From an uncultured Erysipelotrichaceae bacterium (GTDB lineage Bacteria; Bacillota_I; Bacilli_A; Erysipelotrichales; Erysipelotrichaceae), in the NCBI GenBank assembly GCA_902795905.1, contig CADBMY010000133.1:1-6042 (forward strand): 6,042 nt of DNA, in the 5' to 3' direction. Positions 1 to 6,042 of the stretch are shown piece after piece. The position numbers and the translations under genes were made by a program. Each line of letters opens with the position of its first letter. Positions within the stretch are counted from its first letter, which is position 1. The notes beneath the pieces were generated by a model. It saw only the letters and a list, made by a program, of their open reading frames with translations. It made no database searches and was not told where the DNA came from.

Positions 1-20
1 ATCAGTTCCTGTCCGTTCAT
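1..20 (-). CDS. Start of a downstream gene, cut off by the window edge
   Basis: An ATG at 20-18 overlaps the TGA stop of the LicD gene in an ATGA arrangement, the same coupling seen at 832-835 and 5428-5431. A GGAG ribosome binding site (complement of 26-29) sits 5 bases upstream of this ATG. The frame reads MNGQEL and stays open to the window edge. Six residues are too few to suggest a function. That the operon continues is an inference from the overlap and the binding site. It could still be a chance ATG, since ATGA occurs easily at TGA stops. Confidence 0.5.
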
Positions 21-835
21 TTCGGCTCCGTCAGCTGTAATACCGATACGGGATGATTCTTTCTGTCTTTCTCCGGAGGCAAAGTCATATAATCTCCGAA
101 CTTGAAGGACAGATATCCGTCCGCATCTTTCGGTCCGTAGAAGATCCCGTCTTCAAACCGGATCTCCTTTCTTTCAGTATACCAGCGTTTGTAATACATA
201 TATTCTCTGTTCGGGGTGGGAAACATCAGGATCCTGACCATTCCTGATGATGTTTTGGCTGCCCTTGTGATCATTCCCTCATAATACTGCAGGATCTTTT
301 CTTCGGGGATCTTATCCAGCAGACGGTATACTGTTCTTTTCAGCGGTGATCTGTCGGCGACCTTTCCGACCTTGGACCAGAGGATCTTCCGCACACAGAA
401 ACACTCAAAGTTCTTTAATGTACGCAGAATGTACGGCTCCGGTACGTTATCCAGGGGAAAGATATCAATGAAGATTCCCTGCTCGTAGGGCATATGTTCC
501 TGATGTTCACGCACAAACTGTGTACCCTTCCGCCGCAGTTTTCCGTATCCCCAGCGGTATCCCGGTGTGCAGACATGGTCCTGGAAGGTAAAGCGTTCAT
601 GGTCCAGGGCTGTCTCACAGATCTTACGGAAGCGGAGATACTCAGGCCTGAGCATTGCAACATCAGCGTCATCATCCCAGGGGATATACCCGCCATGCCG
701 CACTGCCCCCAGCATCGTTCCGGCAATGATCGTATATTCGATATCATTCTCCCGGCATATCCTGTCTACTTCCTTTAACATCTCCAGCTGGATCAGCTGT
801 ATTCCTCTCAGCGTCTTTTCATCAGGGATGATCAT
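17..835 (-). CDS. LicD family phosphotransferase
   Basis: A 272-residue protein with the hallmarks of the LicD family, a nucleotidyltransferase-fold group that moves phosphocholine or other phospho-groups from a CDP-activated donor onto cell-surface sugars. Visible motifs are GTMLGAVRH (39-47) followed by PWDDDADV (52-59), whose aspartates D54, D55, D56 and D58 match the family's metal and catalytic signature. GIFIDIFPLDNVP (120-132) is the second conserved block, and GDYMTLPP (247-254) is the usual C-terminal block. Length is normal for the family and no signal peptide or membrane segment is seen, so it probably acts on the cytoplasmic side. The start at 835 overlaps the stop of the upstream gene (ATGA) and has a strong AGGAGG site. 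The donor cannot be read from sequence. Choline phosphate is the classic one, but the neighbouring TagD-like domain makes a CDP-polyol plausible. No choline kinase (LicA) or choline cytidylyltransferase (LicC) is visible here. Confidence 0.93.
   Translation of the reverse strand: MIIPDEKTLRGIQLIQLEMLKEVDRICRENDIEYTIIAGTMLGAVRHGGYIPWDDDADVAMLRPEYLRFRKICETALDHERFTFQDHVCTPGYRWGYGKLRRKGTQFVREHQEHMPYEQGIFIDIFPLDNVPEPYILRTLKNFECFCVRKILWSKVGKVADRSPLKRTVYRLLDKIPEEKILQYYEGMITRAAKTSSGMVRILMFPTPNREYMYYKRWYTERKEIRFEDGIFYGPKDADGYLSFKFGDYMTLPPEKDRKNHPVSVLQLTEPK
26..29 (-). promoter_or_regulatory. Ribosome binding site for the truncated downstream gene
   Basis: Minus-strand GGAG lies 5 bases before the ATG at 20-18, inside the last codons of the LicD gene. 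It supports a real start there and continuation of the operon past the window edge. Confidence 0.45.
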
Positions 836-2847
836 ATTCCGACCCTCCTGTCTTCACCGGCACCGAAGCGTACAAGATCCAGGATATTGCTTTCACGGTG
901 CACGATCAGGATATCAAACAGTTCCTGTGTCACGGTATGACGCTGTCTCGGCGTGGTGAAAGCTGTCTCCGGTTTATGATCGGTAAAGTATTCCAGCTTA
1001 TTACAGCCAAGCGAGATGACCGGAATATCCCCTGTACTGTAGATCTCTTCGGCATGATTATGACCATGGATCAGAGCCAGGATCCTGCCTGTTTTCTTCT
1101 GATATCTCTGCAGGATCTTCGTGATCTTTTCTTCATTGCGGATCGTCTCACTCCAGACATGGTGAGATGCATTTACCGTCACATGGCTGAAGACCAGTAC
1201 ACGGTAGTTCTTCGGTGTCTTATGCAGTGTACGGAACAGCCACCAGACCTGTGCCGCCGGGAAGCCATAGCGTTCCTTCTCATCGGGATCAAACGAATCC
1301 AGAAAGATCATCCGCAGTTTTCTCTCATGAATATCCTGATAATAGTACTGTTTTGATCTGTGCAGATATACCGAAGCTGCTTCTGCCGCAGTATATTTCT
1401 CGGGATTGCCGCGGAAGGCATTCCTGTCATGATTGCCTGTGCACATGTACAGCGGTATGCCAAGACTCTGCAGTCTCCCGAGCACTCTGCCGGCATATCT
1501 CTGTGTCTGTTTCTTCGGCATGTTCCCATCAGTCAGATCGCCAAGATGGATCACACCATCGGGAAAGATCTCCCTGCCAAGCATCTTCATGTTCAGTACA
1601 CTCTCATCCCATACACAGCCTGCCGCATAGTGCGTATCACTCAGAAGCAGGTATACGGAATCCCCGGGCTGCCGCAGTGACTTGACCGTTCCTGCGCTTT
1701 CCCGGCATTCCTTTTGGAAGTATTCCGGCCATTCCGGTATATCTGTCTGTTTTTCAAAACGGATCAGATCTGCCAATGTTCTGCCTGTATGTCCATGATA
1801 CAGAAAGCGGTAGTATCCGCTCTTTTCCACCGTATAGTCATTTGTATCTGCCGGGTAATTGTCCTGATAGGATGTCCAGTTTCCCTCCGTATCATACGTA
1901 TATGTGTAGATCAAGTCCTGCGGTATGTCTTCGCTGTAGAAGTAGATCTGCGGCAGTTCTGTGCTCAAAAAGAAAAGACGGTCGCCGGTCTTCAGCTTTA
2001 CCGGTTCTCTGTTGATACTGCAGTTCTCCTCCGGAATCAGCTTACCTGTCGCCCCGTCTGCCCCTGTATTGTCATACATCTCGTATTCTTCCGGATGAAA
2101 CGGTGCCCCTCTTTTCGGCACATATTCCTCCGGTGCGTTGGTAAAGATATCAGTGACTCCTGCTTTGGCCAGTGCTTCGGTATCCTGGATCTCCAGTTCT
2201 CCTTCATCGGGATAGAAAGGCTCAAACTCTTTGACATTCCAGGCTCTTACCGGCAGAGCTGTCCGGCTTCTGAGATCACCCAGATCAAGCATGTGGATAT
2301 ACGGATGTAACGCATCGGCGCCGATGTCCTCCGCGATCTGCAGACATTCCGATACCTTGCCGGCAAGAACACCGACATGCAGAGAGGGATCCATCTTCTT
2401 CAGCATTGCGCATGACTCCGGATTGAACGAAGAATAGATCACATGGTCCTGCATACCGTATTCCTTCGCCATGGCCAGGATCATCTCTTCCATCCCTTCA
2501 TACCGTATTTCACTGTTCTTCAGTTCGATATTGATCTTTATTCCATACCGTTTACAGTCATCCTGAACAAGTTCAAAGACCTCCCGCATCGTCGGGATCC
2601 TCTCGTTCTCATCACCCCTGATCCGGAATGTCTTCAGCTCCGCCAGTGTAAAAGAATTTACCGGACCGGTATGATCCGTTGTCCTGTCCACCGTTTCATC
2701 ATGGATAACAACGATCTCTCTGTCCTTTGTCAGTTGGATATCCAGTTCCATACCTGTGATATCGTACTGTAAAGCTTCTCTGAATGCAGAGAGTGTATTC
2801 TCGGGATATCTGTACGAACATCCGCGGTGTGCCCATATATTAATCAT
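832..2847 (-). CDS. Glycerophosphodiester phosphodiesterase fused to a metallophosphoesterase
   Basis: A 671-residue, three-part protein. Residues 1 to about 245 are a GDPD-type TIM-barrel domain, a family that hydrolyses glycerophosphodiesters to sn-glycerol 3-phosphate and an alcohol. Visible signatures are HRG (7-9), PENT (15-18), the metal-ligand pair E34/D36, the catalytic-type HD (49-50) and E108-L-K110, so the active site looks intact. Residues about 250-390 form a Tyr-rich, probably beta-sheet linker domain that I do not recognise with confidence. Residues about 395-630 are a calcineurin-like metallophosphoesterase with the full ligand set: D404-x-H406, G436-D437, GNHD (471-474), H555 and GHNH (595-598). 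No signal peptide or membrane segment is seen; M1 sits six residues before the first catalytic His, as in cytosolic GDPD enzymes, which fixes the start. The gene overlaps the upstream stop by 8 bases. Its nearest purine-rich site (GGAAAGG) is about 13 bases away, so translation probably relies on coupling. The substrate of the second domain is unknown. Confidence 0.93.
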   Translation of the reverse strand: MINIWAHRGCSYRYPENTLSAFREALQYDITGMELDIQLTKDREIVVIHDETVDRTTDHTGPVNSFTLAELKTFRIRGDENERIPTMREVFELVQDDCKRYGIKINIELKNSEIRYEGMEEMILAMAKEYGMQDHVIYSSFNPESCAMLKKMDPSLHVGVLAGKVSECLQIAEDIGADALHPYIHMLDLGDLRSRTALPVRAWNVKEFEPFYPDEGELEIQDTEALAKAGVTDIFTNAPEEYVPKRGAPFHPEEYEMYDNTGADGATGKLIPEENCSINREPVKLKTGDRLFFLSTELPQIYFYSEDIPQDLIYTYTYDTEGNWTSYQDNYPADTNDYTVEKSGYYRFLYHGHTGRTLADLIRFEKQTDIPEWPEYFQKECRESAGTVKSLRQPGDSVYLLLSDTHYAAGCVWDESVLNMKMLGREIFPDGVIHLGDLTDGNMPKKQTQRYAGRVLGRLQSLGIPLYMCTGNHDRNAFRGNPEKYTAAEAASVYLHRSKQYYYQDIHERKLRMIFLDSFDPDEKERYGFPAAQVWWLFRTLHKTPKNYRVLVFSHVTVNASHHVWSETIRNEEKITKILQRYQKKTGRILALIHGHNHAEEIYSTGDIPVISLGCNKLEYFTDHKPETAFTTPRQRHTVTQELFDILIVHRESNILDLVRFGAGEDRRVGI
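844..849 (-). promoter_or_regulatory. Strong ribosome binding site for the LicD gene
   Basis: Minus-strand AGGAGG, a full match to the anti-Shine-Dalgarno core, lies 8 bases before the ATG at 835-833. It sits inside the 3' end of the upstream phosphodiesterase gene. It is the best site in the window, so LicD can be initiated independently as well as by coupling through the ATGA overlap. Confidence 0.75.
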
Positions 2848-4171
2848 GACTGCTGAAGAACCTTTCCATGATCATGGCCATACAGATCGATTCTGCCGGT
2901 GAAAACAGACTCTCTTCTCTTATATGTCCCTCGATCATATTCATAAACTCACCGATCTCATAACGCATGCCGTCCCCGTGGTAAGGAATCACAAATGCTG
3001 TTCTGTCTTCGGGGTCTTCCCTGCGTATTTCAAACTTTCCGGATTTCCACCATGGTGCTTCGGCCAGAATATATCCTTTCGTACCGGACAGGATCAGCTG
3101 AGCCTCGGTCTTTACCCCAAGTCCGGTTCTGACTGTGGCTGTTCTGTCCCCTTTCCGCAGGATCATCTTCGTATAACTGTCTTTACCTTCTTCATTGCGC
3201 ACAGACCAACTTCTGATCTCATCGAATTCGGTTCCGTACAGCTTGATCACCGGAAGCAGTACATAGCTGCCTACTTCCGCAAAACTGCCTCCGTAGGGGC
3301 CTCTCCACTCGCGCAGTGCCGGATCTGTCAATCTCGTAAACGCTGCGTCGATATCATAGATCTCCCCGATCACCCCGCTGTATGCGACTTCCAGCAATTT
3401 GCGGAAAGCGGGTGTATACGCTGTCTTCATGGCTTCCATCAGGATCACATCCTGTGCCTTTGCCAGGTCATACAGCTCTTTTCCTTCTGCTGCAGATAAT
3501 ACCATCGGTTTCTCACACAGCACATGTCTTCCTGCCTGCAGAGCCCTTCTGACATATTCACCATGCGTCTCATGCGGTGTACATACATATACCGCATCAC
3601 ACACTTCCAGCATATCCTCGTACTTCGCATATGCACAAAGATCATGGGTCTTCGCAAATCTCTTTGCACTTTCCGTATGCGGATTATATACACCGGATAC
3701 CGTTAAGCCGTTAATGAAAGCTGCCTCACGCATGAACCGCGGAGCGATCCTGCCGTTGCCGACAAGTCCGAGCTTTACTTCCGGATACTTACGGTTGCGT
3801 ATATCCGAAGAAGAGATTCCCGGTGTTCTTTCCAGATAGACGACTTCACAGAGATCTCTGAGTTCATCAAACTTTCCGGTCCAGTCGGAACCTGCCGCAA
3901 ATACATCCGCATGGTATTTCAGGATGTCTTCTTTTTTCTGTCCATAGCCGTATTCGATGATCACCTGATCCGCCAGACCTGTTTCCCGCACGTTTTTCAT
4001 GCGTGTTTCCAGACTGTCCGCTGTCGTATACTTGCCTCTTTCCTGCGCGAATTCTTCTGTCGTTACACCAACGATCAAAACATCACCCAGTGCCCGGGCT
4101 CTTTCCAACAACCTGCGGTGTCCTTCATGAAACTGATCGAACACACCGTATGTGATCACAGTTCTGCTCAT
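2840..4171 (-). CDS. TagD-like cytidylyltransferase fused to a Gfo/Idh/MocA oxidoreductase
   Basis: A 443-residue bifunctional protein. Residues 1 to about 128 resemble glycerol-3-phosphate cytidylyltransferase (TagD/TarD), which makes CDP-glycerol from CTP and glycerol 3-phosphate. The signatures are TYGVFDQFHEGH (7-18, containing the HxGH nucleotidyltransferase motif), GSDWTGKFD (94-102) and RTPGISSSDIR (115-125). From about 131 a second domain starts directly with a Rossmann dinucleotide motif GNGRIA (138-143), then TPHETH (198-203) and CEKPM (219-223), the conserved EKP of NAD(P)-dependent Gfo/Idh/MocA oxidoreductases. A later block, GGSFAEVGSYVLLP (294-307), corresponds to the active-site DxGxH/Y region, with Glu at the usual Asp place and Tyr at the His place. 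Only a few residues separate the two domains. The start at 4171 is preceded by only a weak GAG and follows the previous stop by 9 bases. The TagD-like substrate could be glycerol phosphate or another small polyol phosphate; the oxidoreductase substrate is unknown. Confidence 0.93.
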   Translation of the reverse strand: MSRTVITYGVFDQFHEGHRRLLERARALGDVLIVGVTTEEFAQERGKYTTADSLETRMKNVRETGLADQVIIEYGYGQKKEDILKYHADVFAAGSDWTGKFDELRDLCEVVYLERTPGISSSDIRNRKYPEVKLGLVGNGRIAPRFMREAAFINGLTVSGVYNPHTESAKRFAKTHDLCAYAKYEDMLEVCDAVYVCTPHETHGEYVRRALQAGRHVLCEKPMVLSAAEGKELYDLAKAQDVILMEAMKTAYTPAFRKLLEVAYSGVIGEIYDIDAAFTRLTDPALREWRGPYGGSFAEVGSYVLLPVIKLYGTEFDEIRSWSVRNEEGKDSYTKMILRKGDRTATVRTGLGVKTEAQLILSGTKGYILAEAPWWKSGKFEIRREDPEDRTAFVIPYHGDGMRYEIGEFMNMIEGHIREESLFSPAESICMAMIMERFFSSHD

Positions 4172-4180
4172 GATTTCGTT

Positions 4181-5431
4181 CTACTCAACAAACTGGTACT
4201 TTCTTCTGTATGCGTACGGAATATGATTCTCTTCCAGTACAGCGAATATCTCATCCGCAAATTTCCTGGTGACGGAAACGACAACATAGATATCTTCCTG
4301 ATCGATCTCATCGATCGTGATCACCGGTATGCCCTGCAGCTCGGCGGGATTCTTCTCGTGACTGCTGACAAGGATGCGCTCCGGTACGATCCCGTAATCT
4401 CTGAGCCTGCCCAGTACCTGTCTGGCAATTGCCCCGGCACCGTACAGATATACATGTTTCTTTGTCTTCAGTTCCTGGGCAAGACGCGGGCTGATCACAT
4501 CATAGTATCCCCGTGTCTCCATTGCATATTTAAAGAACAGATACAGGTCCAGATCCTTTCCCGTAAACATCTGTTCCAGATCATACGTCTCACTCAGGAT
4601 TGGATAGAACTTTGTCATCCGCTCATACATTCTGGCGATATTGAACTTGGCAGCCGGACTGCTGATGCCTCTGTCCCGTACAAATCTGATCATCTCACCG
4701 TAACACTTGAAATATCCGTAGAAATTCTTCGGCTTGACCGGTGATGTCATGACGGAATTCTCGCGGTAACGGCGGATAAAATACGTTCCGGGAATATACC
4801 GCACACGTTTCGCCGCAATCAGAGCCTCAAACGCAAAGGTCTCATCCTCGTGTTCATGACCTTCCGGGAAACAGATATTCTCTTTCCTCAGATATGCCAT
4901 ATTCCAGAATTGTCTCTGAATATAACATGTCCACTCATCATTTGTCATAAATGCCTGCAGCAGTTCTTCACCGTCACAGACCTTATCCTCATATTTCCCA
5001 TGCCGGCGGGGCTGATAGGTATTCTCGTAGTTCTCTTTCAGCTCCGGAGAGTCAAAGATCACTTCCGAGTCAAAGAAAATACCGTCCAGATCATCTTTCC
5101 GGGCTGTTTCATATAATTCCGCCAGTGTTTCCGGCTTGATCATATCATCGGAATCCAGCAGGTACAGATACTCTCCGCGGGCAATCTCCATGCCCCGGTT
5201 TCTGGCAAACGCCTGCTGGGAATTCTTCTGCAGATGAATGACTTTAACTCTCTCTTCCCTTTCGGCATATTCATCAAGGATCTGCGGACATCTGTCCGGT
5301 GAACAGTCATCTACACAGATAATCTCGATCTCTGACAATGTCTGTGTAAGAACACTGTCCAGACAGGCAGGAAGATATTTTTCTACATTGTATACCGGTA
5401 TGACTACAGAGACTTTGACATGTTCATTCAT
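4181..5431 (-). CDS. Family 2 (GT-A) glycosyltransferase with C-terminal Rossmann-like domain
   Basis: A 416-residue protein. The N-terminal part is a classic GT2 domain: VSVVIPVYN (7-15), the nucleotide-sugar binding DDCS (41-44), ARNRG (76-80), the metal-binding DxD as DSDD (93-96), and an acidic EDE (195-197) in the position of the usual ED catalytic-base motif. This predicts an inverting transferase that adds one sugar from a nucleotide-sugar donor to a growing surface glycan on the cytoplasmic face of the membrane. No membrane segment is seen. From about residue 323 a second small domain begins with HVYLYGAGAIA (326-336), a GxGxxA Rossmann-type loop, followed by alternating beta strands to the C terminus. 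Similar appended domains occur on surface-glycan enzymes, but its ligand is unknown. The start at 5431 overlaps the upstream stop (ATGA) and has an AGAGG site 7 bases upstream. Donor and acceptor sugars cannot be read from the sequence. Confidence 0.93.
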   Translation of the reverse strand: MNEHVKVSVVIPVYNVEKYLPACLDSVLTQTLSEIEIICVDDCSPDRCPQILDEYAEREERVKVIHLQKNSQQAFARNRGMEIARGEYLYLLDSDDMIKPETLAELYETARKDDLDGIFFDSEVIFDSPELKENYENTYQPRRHGKYEDKVCDGEELLQAFMTNDEWTCYIQRQFWNMAYLRKENICFPEGHEHEDETFAFEALIAAKRVRYIPGTYFIRRYRENSVMTSPVKPKNFYGYFKCYGEMIRFVRDRGISSPAAKFNIARMYERMTKFYPILSETYDLEQMFTGKDLDLYLFFKYAMETRGYYDVISPRLAQELKTKKHVYLYGAGAIARQVLGRLRDYGIVPERILVSSHEKNPAELQGIPVITIDEIDQEDIYVVVSVTRKFADEIFAVLEENHIPYAYRRKYQFVE

Positions 5432-6042
5432 AGAATTTCCTCTGCTTTCTCAGCAAGTTTCCGATTCACGATCTCATTCAGATGCGACGGCACAGCACCG
5501 TATTCATAATGAATATCCGTGAAGTATTCCGGCATATCCGTACTCCTGATCATCGTGATCATCGGATAACCGGCACTGATATATTCATAATACTCCTGTA
5601 ATACATGGTTTATCTGCCGGATTTCCGTAATTCCCTCAAACTCGTTCTGACGCTGCAGATCACCGACCGTTTCCGACAGATAGTTCTCAAAGACAATGAT
5701 CCGGGCAGCGTTATCCTCCGCATATGACGCAAATCTGTCAAATGCCTGTTTCCAGAGATCTGTACGCTCCTGACTGAAGAAAGAGATTCTTTCTCCTGCC
5801 GGTCTATCTTCCTCAGGAATACCTTCATACGCATCACTGCAGGTAATATACGCATTTCCTGTCTTCAGGATATCAAAGCGTTCATCGATCAGATCCAGAA
5901 AGATATACACAGGCTTCTCTTCCCGCAGCGTCTTAACGAATGTCTGCCGCATGTCCCGCTCTACCATCATCTGCCGGTATCTGTTCTTATGCCTGCACTC
6001 TGCATCCGGAATACCTGTTCCGAGAAGACTGATCAGACTGGA
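5428..6042 (-). CDS. DUF6270-like protein, 3' part only (start outside window)
   Basis: The last 204 codons of a gene whose frame is open to the window edge. An ATG at 5970 would give a 180-residue protein, but the 24 codons upstream of it are open and look real: they read SSLISLLGTG and continue into the M at 5970. From memory, an SLISL-type block followed by a short gap and then an (I/F)(D)xIDERFD block is typical of DUF6270 proteins, which are often found in capsule and surface-polysaccharide loci. Here that second block is FLDLIDERFD (5901-5872). The family's usual N-terminal GSC-type segment would lie beyond 6042. The C-terminal VPSHLNEIVNRKL segment has a conserved-looking His. No membrane segment is visible. 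The function of the family is not established; a role in glycan modification is inferred from the neighbours only. The stop overlaps the glycosyltransferase start by 4 bases. Confidence 0.75.
   Translation of the reverse strand, partial: SSLISLLGTGIPDAECRHKNRYRQMMVERDMRQTFVKTLREEKPVYIFLDLIDERFDILKTGNAYITCSDAYEGIPEEDRPAGERISFFSQERTDLWKQAFDRFASYAEDNAARIIVFENYLSETVGDLQRQNEFEGITEIRQINHVLQEYYEYISAGYPMITMIRSTDMPEYFTDIHYEYGAVPSHLNEIVNRKLAEKAEEIL
5439..5443 (-). promoter_or_regulatory. Ribosome binding site for the glycosyltransferase
   Basis: Minus-strand AGAGG lies 7 bases before the ATG at 5431-5429 and inside the end of the upstream gene. It supports this ATG over the out-of-frame ATG four bases downstream. 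Confidence 0.6.

Noticed and set aside
17..835. Assigning the LicD gene specifically to phosphocholine transfer
   Set aside because: Family motifs do not fix the donor, and no licA, licB or licC gene is seen in the window, so only the family-level call is kept.
1714..2310. Plus-strand open frame of 198 codons
   Set aside because: It is antisense to the phosphodiesterase fusion, which has intact domains on both sides. The translation is rich in Cys, Arg and Ile with no domain signature.
2866..2877. Perfect 12-base palindrome CCATGATCATGG
   Set aside because: It lies inside the coding sequence for MAMIME in the cytidylyltransferase-oxidoreductase fusion, where Met and Ile codons create it. 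There is no intergenic context for an operator, so chance is the simpler reading.
4172..4180. Possible promoter or terminator in the only intergenic gap
   Set aside because: The gap is 9 bases long, has no room for either element and shows no hairpin or T-run.
3911..4744. Plus-strand open frame of 277 codons
   Set aside because: It lies antisense across two well-supported genes (the glycosyltransferase and the cytidylyltransferase fusion), has no recognisable motif, and its Cys/Ile/Phe-rich composition is that of an antisense shadow.

Overview
The window is a dense, single-direction gene block read entirely from the minus strand. From transcriptional upstream to downstream (high to low coordinates) it holds: the 3' part of a DUF6270-like gene (5428-6042, start outside the window), a family 2 glycosyltransferase with an extra C-terminal Rossmann-like domain (4181-5431), a fusion of a TagD-type cytidylyltransferase with a Gfo/Idh/MocA oxidoreductase (2840-4171), a fusion of a glycerophosphodiester phosphodiesterase with a metallophosphoesterase (832-2847), a LicD-family transferase (17-835), and the first codons of a further gene (1-20). 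Adjacent genes overlap by 4 or 8 bases or are 9 bases apart, so this is almost certainly part of one operon. No promoter or terminator is expected inside the window and I see none. There is no stretch over 300 bases without a gene, and no RNA gene, IS element, CRISPR array or tandem repeat was seen.

The gene types are those of a cell-surface glycopolymer locus (capsule, teichoic-acid-like polymer or glycolipid decoration). LicD and TagD-like proteins, ATGA overlaps, AGGAGG-type ribosome binding sites and a mid-range GC content fit a Bacillota (Firmicutes) bacterium, perhaps a gut Lachnospiraceae or Erysipelotrichaceae member. The taxonomic guess is weak.

The genes suggest a linked phosphodiester pathway, as an inference. 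The phosphodiesterase half could release sn-glycerol 3-phosphate from glycerophosphodiesters, the TagD-like half could activate it (or a related polyol phosphate) with CTP, and the fused oxidoreductase could make or modify the polyol. LicD-family enzymes transfer phospho-groups from CDP-activated donors to sugars, and could place the product on a glycan built by the glycosyltransferase. The two unusual fusions, each joining two complete-looking enzyme domains in adjacent genes, are the main reason to look again at this locus.
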